From Syntrophorhabdaceae bacterium (GTDB lineage: Bacteria > Desulfobacterota > Syntrophorhabdia > Syntrophorhabdales > Syntrophorhabdaceae), in NCBI GenBank assembly GCA_017992765.1, contig JAGOOA010000028.1, forward strand, positions 1-33,157: a DNA stretch of 33,157 bases, read 5' to 3'. Position 1 is the stretch's first letter. Every line of letters begins with the position of its first letter. The translations under genes were made by a program, and so were the position numbers. Below the pieces are notes generated by a model. The model saw only the letters and a program-made list of their open reading frames with translations. It made no database searches and was not told the origin of the DNA. Shown here one piece after another: positions 1 to 7,425 of the stretch.

Positions 1-53
1 TCCCTAACGAGCTGCATTTTTAATTCCATCTGGCTTAGCACCTTCCACGGCAT
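1..53 (-). CDS. IS481-family transposase, N-terminal fragment (partial)
   Basis: The minus strand reads ATG at 53-51 preceded by a strong ribosome site (AAGGAGGAG) and opens MPWKVLSQMELKMQLVR before running off the window. IS481 transposases commonly begin MPWK followed by a short helix that leads into the helix-turn-helix domain. Only 17 residues are visible, so the assignment rests on this opening plus the adjacent repeated element end. It cannot be told whether the remainder is intact. Confidence 0.55.
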   Translation of the reverse strand, partial: MPWKVLSQMELKMQLVR

Positions 54-127
54 CTGTTCTCCTCCTTGCCGTAAAGTGTAAACCATGTATCCGGTCTGTT
101 TTGTAAACTATGTTACCAGTTTGTACC
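1..127 (-). mobile_element. End of an IS481-like insertion sequence (truncated by window edge)
   Basis: Two direct copies of a 22-bp sequence (78-99 and 103-124, period 25, 17 of 22 identical, pattern GTAAACyATGT..CCrGTyTGT) lie just upstream of a minus-strand transposase start at 53. Reiterated ACCATGT/CCGG-type repeats at the element end, followed by a short leader and the transposase start, are familiar from IS481 and IS21 elements. The transposase N-terminus points to IS481. The outer boundary is inferred near 124-128, where the palindromic repeat cluster begins. The rest of the element lies left of the window, so its completeness cannot be judged. Confidence 0.55.
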
Positions 128-331
128 CCACCGTCCCCTCTCCCCTTTGCGGGAGAGGGCCAGGGTGAGGGGGTAGCCCTGCACCGCTGCTGGCAGGATG
201 CACCACCGTCCCCTCTCCCCTTTCGGGAGAACGGTCGTAGCACCACCGTCCCCTCTCCCCCTTGCGGGAGAACGGTCGTAGCACCACCGTCCCCTCTCCC
301 CCTTGCGGGAGAGGGCCAGGGTGAGGGGGGT
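128..331. repeat. Cluster of four palindromic CCCTCTCCC/GGGAGAGGG repeats
   Basis: Four units start CCACCGTCCCCTCTCCCC at about 128, 203, 243 and 284. The first and last carry both arms (CCCTCTCCC...GGGAGAGGGCCAGGGTGAGGG) and can form a hairpin. The middle two end in GGGAGAACGGTCGTAG and keep only part of the right arm. Units two to four are spaced 40-41 bp apart, which suggests local tandem amplification. Together with the IS end this fills the 442 bases before the first gene; no complete gene is seen here. Confidence 0.8.
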
Positions 332-442
332 GACCGCGGCATCACGGAAGATCCGGGTTGATAATTTTCGAAATGTATGGCATATCAGAATTTGATGCAC
401 GTGATCTCGCACGAACCTTTTGCATCGGGAGGAGAGGCCGTC

Positions 443-1555
443 ATGAAAAATCTTTTAGAAGGCATTGAGGACATACTGCTGATGGGCCCCGGCCCCTCCT
501 GCGTGCCGCAGGAGGTCTACCGCGCCCTGAGCCGGACGACCATCGGGCACCTCGACCCGTACTTTCTGGACATCGCCGAGGAGCTCAAGGAGATGCTCAG
601 GAGGATCATGAACACGAAGAACAACCTTACGATCCCAATATCGGGAACAGGATCCGCGGGCATGGAGGCGGCCTTCGTAAACCTCGTCGAGCCTGGCGAC
701 AGGGTGCTGGTCCTGCTGAACGGGGTGTTCGGCATGAGGATGCAGGACGTCGCCACGCGGCTTGGCGGCAGCGTTGACGCCCTCGAATTCCCATGGGGCT
801 CCCCCGTCGAACCGGAGGCAGTGGAAAAAAGGCTTAAAAAAGAATCCTATGCAATAGTCGCCGTGGTCCATGCCGAGACCTCAACGGGGGTGAAGAACCC
901 CGTTGCCGAGATCGGCGGCCTTCTTGCGGGCAGCGAGACTATCTACTTAGTGGACGCCGTTACCAGCCTTGGCGGGATCGAGGTGCGCATGGACGGTTGG
1001 AATGCGGACGTCCTCTACAGCGGCACGCAGAAATGCCTTTCCTGCCCGCCGGGGCTCGCGCCCCTTTCGTTCGGCGACAAGGCGATGGCAAAGCTGAAGG
1101 GGCGGAAGGCGAAGGTGCCCAACTGGTATCTCGACCTCACCATGATCGCCAATTACTGGGGCCAGAACCGGGTCTACCACCACACGGCCCCGGTGAACAT
1201 GCTCTACGGGCTCTACCAGGCGCTCCTTTTGATCCTCGAGGAGGGGCCGGAGAACGTGTTCCGGCGCCACAGGGAGAGCCACACGGCGCTGGTCGCCGGC
1301 CTGGAGGAGATGGGCCTCAAGATGCTGGTCGAAGAGCCGTACCGCCTTCCCATGCTGAACGCGGTCTGCGTGCCCGACGGCGTCGACGAGCTGTCGGTCC
1401 GAAAGCGCCTGCGGAGCGAATTCAGGATCGAGATAGGCGGCGGCCTGGGATCCCTTGCCGGGAAGATCTGGCGCGTCGGAATAATGGGACATACTGCGAG
1501 GACAGAAAACGTCGCAAGGTTCCTCGCGGCACTGAAAGAGACGCTGGGAAAATAA
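443..1555 (+). CDS. Class V aminotransferase (serine/alanine-glyoxylate aminotransferase family)
   Basis: A 370-residue PLP enzyme of the alanine-glyoxylate / serine-pyruvate aminotransferase family, expected to move an amino group between a small amino acid and glyoxylate or pyruvate in the cytoplasm. Visible marks are the opening LLMGPGPSCVP, the cofactor-loop stretch SGTGSAGMEAA (about 68-78), the PLP-contacting Asp in VDAVTSLGG (about D171) and the Schiff-base lysine in SGTQKCLSCPPG (about K197). The N-terminal third, the HHTAPV segment and the C-terminal domain are all present and the length is normal. The start at 443 is chosen because GGGAGGAG precedes it; the frame stays open upstream to 377 without a better site. 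It is monocistronic and converges on the DUF4129 gene with only 6 bases between stops. The exact substrate pair cannot be read from sequence. Confidence 0.9.
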   Translation: MKNLLEGIEDILLMGPGPSCVPQEVYRALSRTTIGHLDPYFLDIAEELKEMLRRIMNTKNNLTIPISGTGSAGMEAAFVNLVEPGDRVLVLLNGVFGMRMQDVATRLGGSVDALEFPWGSPVEPEAVEKRLKKESYAIVAVVHAETSTGVKNPVAEIGGLLAGSETIYLVDAVTSLGGIEVRMDGWNADVLYSGTQKCLSCPPGLAPLSFGDKAMAKLKGRKAKVPNWYLDLTMIANYWGQNRVYHHTAPVNMLYGLYQALLLILEEGPENVFRRHRESHTALVAGLEEMGLKMLVEEPYRLPMLNAVCVPDGVDELSVRKRLRSEFRIEIGGGLGSLAGKIWRVGIMGHTARTENVARFLAALKETLGK

Positions 1556-1561
1556 AGCATA

Positions 1562-2977
1562 TCAGGGAACGGGGTCGGCGGTGCTTGAGAAGAAGGCCTT
1601 CAGCCTTTGAAGCCAGCGGGCAGGGTTGCGGAGCTTGCGCCAGGCACGTTGCGCGGCGGCGATCTCGCCGCTCTCCAAAGCTATTTCCCCGTAAAATTCC
1701 CGGTTGAAGGCGGCCACGATAGCGCCAATCTCTCGTTCCAACGCCGGGAACCTTTTCGTCAACCTGGAGCAGAACTCGGACGGCGTTTCGTTGAGGCGGC
1801 GCCGGATGCCGCTTCGCCTCGACCATTGCGTGAGCGCTATATAGTAATCCGCTGCCGTCCTGTAACCCTTTAGCATCCGCCTTGCCTTCCGCGCAAGGAG
1901 GGCAAGAACGCCCCACATCTGCCTGATCGCCCGAAGGAGGAAAGACCCTCTTTCCTGATCGATATGGCCCCTTTTTGTACGGGAAAAAAGCCACTTAATG
2001 AAATAGAACGCAGCGAAGGCGATAATGGTCAGTACGATCAACCCGAAGACCGTGCCGAGGAGCCAGCCCAATACCTTCAATACGGGCTCCATCCACGCGG
2101 GGATGTCAGCCGGTACGACGCGGTTTAGCATGCCTCCTTGCGGGTCTGCCGCCTGACTGCCCGCTTTCGTCTGCCTGGGCAGATAGATGAACCGTATCAT
2201 GCTTATAAAGATCACGCCCAGGTAGGAGGCGCCGCCCTTGATGATCCCGTAGCTTGCCCGGGCGGCACTTGCCAGCGGTTGCTGGAAAAAGACCACAACG
2301 CTCACCACAGAGGCGAAAACGGCGAGAACAAACCCCAGGACAACGCCGAGCCTTCGATACCCGGCGATGAGGTCCGAAGCGGCCGCAATCCGCCCCCTGG
2401 TCATCCCTATCGACGCGAGGCCCAAGAAAAAGAATACGCAGGCGAGAGGCCCTGTCAGGGGGTCGTTGACGGAGATATTTCCCTTTACGAGAAGGGCGAA
2501 CTTCAACAGGAAGAGGCAGAAGAACGCGGCAAGGCCGAGGTCAAACCGGGAGCAGACCTTATCGTGGGTCTTCGGCCTTACGGAGTATCGCGCGCCGCCG
2601 GCCCAAAAGGCCATGGCCCAGAACACGGATAGGACGAACAGGAGCCACTCAAATGCGCTGTGCGGTGTACCGAAGAGCCCGACGACCCACCGGTAGCTGA
2701 GAAAGGGAGGTGCAACGTCATTGAAGATATAGATGGCCCTGAGCGTCGCATAGGCGATGCCGGCTGACTGCAGGAGCACAATAGAAATAACCCTCAGGCC
2801 CCGGCCGGTGGAAAGGCCGGTAACGGCGGCGCCGGCAAAGAATATGGCGGCGGCCTCCGTAAGGGGAATAGAGCGCTGCGCTATGGACATCGTGGAGAAC
2901 GCCGCCCACGCATAGAGCCACGTGAATTCCATAACGGCGCCGGTGAAGGAGAGGATGATCCTTTCGCTACGATCCAT
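1562..2977 (-). CDS. Multi-pass membrane protein with DUF4129-type C-terminal domain
   Basis: About 471 residues. The N-terminal two thirds hold several hydrophobic segments, including VVLGFVLAVFASVVSVVVFF and a segment near 320-345. The soluble C-terminus (YYIALTQWSRRSG..., LNETPSEFCSRLTKRFP, ...NREFYGE) resembles the DUF4129 domain usually found in transglutaminase-like operons with MoxR and DUF58 genes. It is the last gene of such an operon here and overlaps the DUF58 gene. Start 2977 is preferred because AGGG sits 8 bases upstream; an in-frame ATG at 2992 is the alternative. No catalytic transglutaminase core is seen, so its role in envelope assembly or stress is inferred from context only. 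Confidence 0.75.
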   Translation of the reverse strand: MDRSERIILSFTGAVMEFTWLYAWAAFSTMSIAQRSIPLTEAAAIFFAGAAVTGLSTGRGLRVISIVLLQSAGIAYATLRAIYIFNDVAPPFLSYRWVVGLFGTPHSAFEWLLFVLSVFWAMAFWAGGARYSVRPKTHDKVCSRFDLGLAAFFCLFLLKFALLVKGNISVNDPLTGPLACVFFFLGLASIGMTRGRIAAASDLIAGYRRLGVVLGFVLAVFASVVSVVVFFQQPLASAARASYGIIKGGASYLGVIFISMIRFIYLPRQTKAGSQAADPQGGMLNRVVPADIPAWMEPVLKVLGWLLGTVFGLIVLTIIAFAAFYFIKWLFSRTKRGHIDQERGSFLLRAIRQMWGVLALLARKARRMLKGYRTAADYYIALTQWSRRSGIRRRLNETPSEFCSRLTKRFPALEREIGAIVAAFNREFYGEIALESGEIAAAQRAWRKLRNPARWLQRLKAFFSSTADPVP

Positions 2978-4187
2978 GCTCTTTGCCCTCATCGTTCATG
3001 ATGATCTCCCCGAGAGAACGGATGGCCCTCCCGGGTCCGGCACAAGGAGCGCCCGGCCGCTCAGCGGCAAGATCGCAAACATAGTGAATGACCGGTACCC
3101 TGCGGCGTCTGAAGTGCTCGCCGGCGGCCTGCGACGCCCCGTCCTGCCCATGGGAAAAATAAAGACAGGTAACCCCGAAGGGAAGGGAGGTGTTTTGCTT
3201 GAGCTCCCGGAGCAGGTCCTGTCCTTTTTCCATGTTGAGGCGCGCCAGCGCCTCCAGGATGGCCTGCACGTGCCCGGGGTTCCTTTTGACGGACCTTACG
3301 GAAGCCGTCTTTCCTGTCGCGGAGGCATCTGTCGCGAACCCCATGGCCACGCCCTGCTTGTCGAAGGATACAGCCAGCGATGCGACCGCTTCGAGGCAGC
3401 GCTCAAATTCATAGGAGGCCCCGGACCGGGCAAAGCCTTCTACGGCCACCACAAAGAGCACCTTTTCCTGCTCCGTGGGCTCAAAGACCTTTTCCTGCAG
3501 GACGTGGCGGCGTGCGCTCGCCTTCCAGTGGATGAACTTCGCAGGGCTTCCGTGCTGGTAATCATGGGTGCCGAGTATGTAGACGGGATCACGGACAGGG
3601 CTTTCCTCGCCGGGGATGCCGAAAAAATCCCGCCGGTTGATGGAAAAGGGCTTGAGAGGGACGAGCTTTGGATAGACGATGACCTCAAGGGCCTCGTCGA
3701 TATGCCTCTCTTTAGGAAAAAAGCCGAAAAGGTCGCCGCAGGTGAGGGAGACCGGCCCTACACGAAAAACGCCCCGGTGAGGGGCCGTCAGCTCCCACTG
3801 AAAGCGGCCCCTTCCATGCCAGAGCAGGCTGGCCTCTCCCATGAGGGCATCGTCGTCGTTGCCGAAGGTGCGCCTGTGCAGGCCGTTGAGGGGGATCCTC
3901 GATTGAAACCACAGGGGAAGGAAGGTGTTGTTCTTTACTGCGAGCCTAAGCTCAAGCCCGCTTTCAGGAAAGACCCTGAACGCATTGACCTCTGTGCGGC
4001 ATGCGATGCCGGAAAGGCCTATCGTTGTCCACAGCCTGGCCGCGCCTGCCACGCCGAGCACGAGCAGCGACAATATGGAAAGGTCTCTCTGCTTGAAGAG
4101 AAGGGCCGCAATGAGAATAAGCGCCCCCAGAAAAAGCATTGGAACGGTGATGAAAACGCTTGATACCCTGCGGCTTATCGCATCCAC
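2967..4187 (-). CDS. DUF58 domain-containing membrane-anchored protein
   Basis: A 406-residue protein with two N-terminal transmembrane stretches (VPMLFLGALILIAALLF and LSLLVLGVAGAARLWTTIGL), then a periplasmic-type beta region and the DUF58 signature VYILGTHDYQHGSPAKFIHW followed by KASARR..LQEKVFEPTEQEKVL. Beyond that is a vWA-like fold characteristic of the family. DUF58 proteins nearly always accompany MoxR ATPases and are thought to be their substrates or partners. The start is GTG at 4187, 9 bases after the MoxR stop; an ATG just upstream is in another frame. The gene overlaps the DUF4129 gene at its 3' end, consistent with coupled translation. Its precise function is unknown. Confidence 0.85.
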   Translation of the reverse strand: MDAISRRVSSVFITVPMLFLGALILIAALLFKQRDLSILSLLVLGVAGAARLWTTIGLSGIACRTEVNAFRVFPESGLELRLAVKNNTFLPLWFQSRIPLNGLHRRTFGNDDDALMGEASLLWHGRGRFQWELTAPHRGVFRVGPVSLTCGDLFGFFPKERHIDEALEVIVYPKLVPLKPFSINRRDFFGIPGEESPVRDPVYILGTHDYQHGSPAKFIHWKASARRHVLQEKVFEPTEQEKVLFVVAVEGFARSGASYEFERCLEAVASLAVSFDKQGVAMGFATDASATGKTASVRSVKRNPGHVQAILEALARLNMEKGQDLLRELKQNTSLPFGVTCLYFSHGQDGASQAAGEHFRRRRVPVIHYVCDLAAERPGAPCAGPGRAIRSLGEIIMNDEGKEHGS

Positions 4188-4196
4188 GGTAAATGC

Positions 4197-5135
4197 TCAT
4201 TCAACCGCGACAGGCACGGGTATGTTCTCTATGATCTCCCGCACCACCTGTTCCTGCGTTTTCCCCTGGAGCCTGACCTCTTCGTGGAGGATCAGGCGGT
4301 GTGCGAGCACAGAGAACGCAAGGTATTTGATGTCGTCGGGAAGGACATAGTCGCGCTGCCTGAGTATCGCCATTGCCTGCCCGGCGCGCATGAGCCCCAG
4401 GGAGCCTCGGGGGCTGGCGCCGAGGCTGCATGCAGGGTTGTCGCGTGTGGCCCTCGTTATGTCGGTGATATACCTCCTGACAGGGTCTGAGATGCGTACG
4501 CCCCTGCGTATCTCCTGCAAACGGGAGACCTCCTCCGGCGCTGCCACGGCGCTGAGCTTTTGCAGGGGGTCGTTCTCCTGAAAACGCTTCAAGATCGCCA
4601 CCTCTTCGTCCTGCCCGGGATAGCCAAGATGAACGCGCAGGAGAAAGCGGTCGAGCTGGGCCTCGGGCAGAGGGAAGGTGCCTTCGAGGTCAATGGGGTT
4701 CTGGGTGGCCATCACGAAAAAGGGATGGGGCAGCGGGTAGGTCCTGCCGTCCACCGTGACCTGCCTTTCCTCCATGCTTTCGAGGAGGCTCGACTGGGTC
4801 CTGGGGATGGTGCGGTTGATCTCGTCGGCGAGGAGCACGTGGGTCATAACGGGCCCGAACTGAAAAACGAACTCCCCTTTTTGCTGATCGTAGACATTGA
4901 ACCCCGTAATATCGGAGGGCAGGAGGTCCGGCGTGAACTGGACCCTTTTAAACGACGCGCCGATGCTCCTGGCGAGCGATTTTGCGATGAGCGTCTTGCC
5001 TACGCCTGGAATATCTTCGAGCAGAACATGGCCGTCGGCGAGCAGGGCCACCATAAGCAGCTCGATAGAATCCTCCTTGCCGATGATGACGCGCGAGATG
5101 TTCTCGATTATCTTTCTGCATAGATCGTAATGCAT
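4197..5135 (-). CDS. MoxR-family AAA+ ATPase
   Basis: A 312-residue AAA+ chaperone-like ATPase, first gene of the MoxR-DUF58-DUF4129 operon. The Walker A is in DIPGVGKTLIAKS (K47, T48) and the Walker B in HVLLADEINR (D104, E105). The MoxR-typical PRTQSSLLESMEERQVTVDG and ATQNPIDLEGTFPLPEAQLDRF follow, then a C-terminal lid (GASPRGSLGLMRAGQAMAIL). Length is standard. A ribosome site (GGAGAG) lies just before ATG 5135. Family members are proposed to help mature metal-cofactor or vWA-domain proteins, and the adjacent DUF58 protein is the likely partner. Cytoplasmic. Confidence 0.92.
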   Translation of the reverse strand: MHYDLCRKIIENISRVIIGKEDSIELLMVALLADGHVLLEDIPGVGKTLIAKSLARSIGASFKRVQFTPDLLPSDITGFNVYDQQKGEFVFQFGPVMTHVLLADEINRTIPRTQSSLLESMEERQVTVDGRTYPLPHPFFVMATQNPIDLEGTFPLPEAQLDRFLLRVHLGYPGQDEEVAILKRFQENDPLQKLSAVAAPEEVSRLQEIRRGVRISDPVRRYITDITRATRDNPACSLGASPRGSLGLMRAGQAMAILRQRDYVLPDDIKYLAFSVLAHRLILHEEVRLQGKTQEQVVREIIENIPVPVAVE

Positions 5136-5182
5136 GGTGGTCTCTCCGGGATCAACCTGAGGAGTAAATGAAAACCCTCACA

Positions 5183-5211
5183 AGCATACCACAGGCGGCG
5201 CCGATTGTAAA
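5183..5211 (-). promoter_or_regulatory. Sigma70-type promoter for the moxR operon
   Basis: On the minus strand TTTACA (5211-5206), a 17-bp spacer and TATGCT (5188-5183) form a good sigma70 promoter, with a start near 5176 and a leader of about 40 bases to the moxR ATG. It sits directly after the response-regulator stop, so the ATPase operon need not depend on the kinase operon upstream. Confidence 0.5.
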
Positions 5212-5229
5212 AGGATTATGCCGCCTGTG
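5190..5229. repeat. 10-bp perfect inverted repeat flanking the moxR -35 box
   Basis: CACAGGCGGC (5190-5199) and GCCGCCTGTG (5220-5229) are perfect complements separated by 20 bases. One arm lies in the promoter spacer and the other upstream of the -35. No T-run follows on either strand, so it is not a standard terminator. It may be an operator or a processed hairpin at the 3' end of the regulator mRNA. Confidence 0.6.
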
Positions 5230-5232
5230 CGT

Positions 5233-5904
5233 TCATCCTTGTTCGAATTTATAGCCGACGCCGTAGACCGAGTGGATGAGGCTTGCCTTAGGGTCTGCGG
5301 CCTCGATCTTTCTTCTGAGCTTCTTGATATGGCTGTCGATCGTCCGCTCGCTGACGGTCCGTTCGTCGGGATAGATCCTGTCCATGAGCTGCTGCCGGTT
5401 GTATATGCGCCCGGGATTGGCAGCCAGGAATTGCAGCAGCTTGAACTCTACGGCGGTCAGATCAAGTTCGCGGCCGCCGATGCTGGCCCGCCAGCCCGGC
5501 TCATCGAGGACAAGCCCGAAGGCTTCGATGGCCTGTCCGTCACGGACCCGGCGGAGGACCGCCTTGACACGGGCTATCACCTCGCGAGGGCTGAAGGGCT
5601 TGCAGACATAATCGTCTGCCCCGAGTTCAAGCCCCAAGAGCCGGTCGATCTCCTCGACCCGCGCCGTCACCATGATTATGGGAACGCGGGAGAACGTCCG
5701 GACCTCCTTGCAGATCTCCATGCCGTCGCGCCCCGGCAGCATCAGGTCAAGGAGGATGAGGTCGGGCTTATGCTCCCTCACCCAGGGCACAACATCATTC
5801 CCGTCCCCGAGGCAGAAAGGCTCGAAGCTGGATGCCTTCAGGTAGTCGGCCAAGAGGTTTGCGAGCTTCGGCTCGTCCTCAACGACGAGAACGGTTCCGC
5901 TCAT
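5233..5904 (-). CDS. OmpR-family response regulator (BaeR-like)
   Basis: A 223-residue two-component regulator. The receiver domain shows the acidic pair D10/E11, the phosphoacceptor D53 in LILLDLMLPG, T80 and K102 (CKPFSPRE). The C-terminal winged helix (LDLTAVEFKLLQFLAANPGR... SERTIDSHIKKLRRKIE ... SVYGVGYKFE) is the OmpR/PhoB type, closest in feel to BaeR. It overlaps the kinase gene by 4 bases (ATGA), so the pair is translationally coupled. Divergent placement next to a drug-efflux operon suggests that operon as a target, as BaeSR controls efflux in enterobacteria. The specific box is not identified. Confidence 0.9.
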   Translation of the reverse strand: MSGTVLVVEDEPKLANLLADYLKASSFEPFCLGDGNDVVPWVREHKPDLILLDLMLPGRDGMEICKEVRTFSRVPIIMVTARVEEIDRLLGLELGADDYVCKPFSPREVIARVKAVLRRVRDGQAIEAFGLVLDEPGWRASIGGRELDLTAVEFKLLQFLAANPGRIYNRQQLMDRIYPDERTVSERTIDSHIKKLRRKIEAADPKASLIHSVYGVGYKFEQG

Positions 5905-7289
5905 GGCTTCCCCTCCTCTGATAAAGGTATGATGACCCTTACGAGGATCCCTCCAAGCATTGACGGGTGTGCGGTAATGGCGCCGTTGTGGGCCTGGACA
6001 ATGTTCCTGCAGATCGCAAGGCCCAATCCCGAGCCTCCCGATGCCCGGCTCCTTGAGGCATCCACGCGGTAGAGGCGGTCGAAGAGCTTTTCCAGGTCGC
6101 TTTCCGGGACCCCGGGGGAGGAATCCTCAAATTCGACCATCGCCTGTTTCCCGCCGCTTTGCAGGCGTACAACCAGTTTACCGCCGGCATCGGTGTATTT
6201 GAGAGAATTGTCGAAGAGGTTGGCAAAGAGCTGTCCCAGGCGCTCACCATCGGCAAAGAGGTTCGCCCTGCACCCCTCCTTAATGTCAATAGTGAGCCCT
6301 ATGCCTTTCCTGGCAAATTCGGCCTGGTGGGTCCGGGCGGAATCCCTGAGGAGATCGGCCAGGTCGAGGTCGTGCTTCCGGTATGTGAGCGCGCCAAGGT
6401 CGGAAAGGGTAAGCTGGTGAAGGTCGTCAACGAGGCGATGGAGCCTTATCACCTCCGTGTGGAGCGAACGGATGGCCTCCGGCGTGGTGTCGCGGACCCC
6501 TTCCAGAAGCGCCTCTATCTCGCCGCGCAATACGGCAAGCGGGGTCCTCAGCTCGTGGGAGATGTCGGCAACCCATTGATACCTGGCCTGTTCGTTCTTT
6601 TCGAGCGTCGCGGCCATGGAATTGAAATCCTGCGCAAGGCGTCCCAGCTCGTCAGAGGGGGCAGCAGGGACGCGGATGCTGTATTTTCCAGAGGCAAGCT
6701 CATGGATAGCCAGGGAAAGGGACTTCACGGGACGCACCAGCCTCCTCGCAAGGGGGAGGGAAAATGCTGCCGCCGCCAGCACCAGCACGAGCACTGCCGT
6801 GATAAGCGCCAGTTTTTGATCTTGAAGGAACTGAAGCTGGTGAGGGCTGAGGAACTGTTTCGGCGGCAACAGGCCGACGTACCCCACGGTCTTGTCGTTA
6901 TGGTTGATGGGCCGGTAACGGATCTCGCTGGATTCCGTTGGGTCCCCGAAGAGCGGCCTGCGGCCGGCATCGAGGATAACCAGGGGTATCCTCGGGGGCC
7001 GGGCCTTGCCCGTTATCCCGGATCCGGCGTTGTCAGGTTGTTTGTGTAGCATGCGTATGGTCCAGAACGAGGGGTCATCACGAAAGAAATCCCAGTTTCC
7101 ATGTTCCCCGTACGCATGCTCGAGATTCGTTGCCAGAGATTCCATGTTGTCATGGGCCGTGGCATTGAGATACTGGATGAACCCCCTGTTGATGCTCCAC
7201 TGCATGATAAGGAGCATGCACAGGACCGCAAGGCAGGTGGCTGCCAGGATCGAGAAGAACAGCCGGTATGTTATGCCTATCTTTACCAT
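5901..7289 (-). CDS. Membrane sensor histidine kinase (BaeS-like)
   Basis: About 462 residues from ATG 7289. An N-terminal transmembrane helix (LFFSILAATCLAVLCMLLIM) is followed by a periplasmic sensor region and a second helix (LALITAVLVLVLAAAAFSLP). A HAMP domain (RPVKSLSLAIHELASGKYSI), the phosphoacceptor His in WVADISHELRTPLAVL (about residue 250) and the HATPase N box (LFANLFDNSLKYTDAGG) and G boxes (DSSPGVPESD, SGGSGLGLAIC) complete it. The WSINRGFIQYLN stretch after the first helix is BaeS-like. The frame is open to an ATG at 7334, but 7289 has GGAGCGGG upstream and starts at the family-typical point. It senses an envelope signal, probably toxic compounds, by analogy only. Confidence 0.9.
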   Translation of the reverse strand: MVKIGITYRLFFSILAATCLAVLCMLLIMQWSINRGFIQYLNATAHDNMESLATNLEHAYGEHGNWDFFRDDPSFWTIRMLHKQPDNAGSGITGKARPPRIPLVILDAGRRPLFGDPTESSEIRYRPINHNDKTVGYVGLLPPKQFLSPHQLQFLQDQKLALITAVLVLVLAAAAFSLPLARRLVRPVKSLSLAIHELASGKYSIRVPAAPSDELGRLAQDFNSMAATLEKNEQARYQWVADISHELRTPLAVLRGEIEALLEGVRDTTPEAIRSLHTEVIRLHRLVDDLHQLTLSDLGALTYRKHDLDLADLLRDSARTHQAEFARKGIGLTIDIKEGCRANLFADGERLGQLFANLFDNSLKYTDAGGKLVVRLQSGGKQAMVEFEDSSPGVPESDLEKLFDRLYRVDASRSRASGGSGLGLAICRNIVQAHNGAITAHPSMLGGILVRVIIPLSEEGKP

Positions 7290-7410
7290 ACTGCACCCGC
7301 TCCGTGATCGATCATAGTTATTTTTATAACGCATTTTTCAAAAAATGGGCACCCTATTCGGGCCGTTCCTGAAAAATCCTTATTTCCTCCTTATTTGCGC
7401 CACATTTCAC

Positions 7411-7419
7411 TGTTATGCT
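7411..7419 (+). promoter_or_regulatory. Possible extended -10 promoter for the efflux operon
   Basis: TGTTATGCT matches the extended -10 form TGnTATGCT; no clear -35 box is found at normal spacing. Initiation 7 bases downstream would fall at or next to the ATG at 7426, giving an mRNA with almost no leader. This agrees with the absence of a ribosome site there. Confidence 0.3.
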
Positions 7420-7425
7420 GTTTGC

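Noticed and set aside
128-331. CRISPR array
   Set aside because: The repeats vary in length, the spacing is not spacer-like, no cas genes are nearby and the units are self-complementary REP-type sequences.
2922-4163. Long plus-strand ORF of 413 codons
   Set aside because: It is the antisense shadow of the DUF58 gene; the minus-strand product has recognisable domains and operon context.
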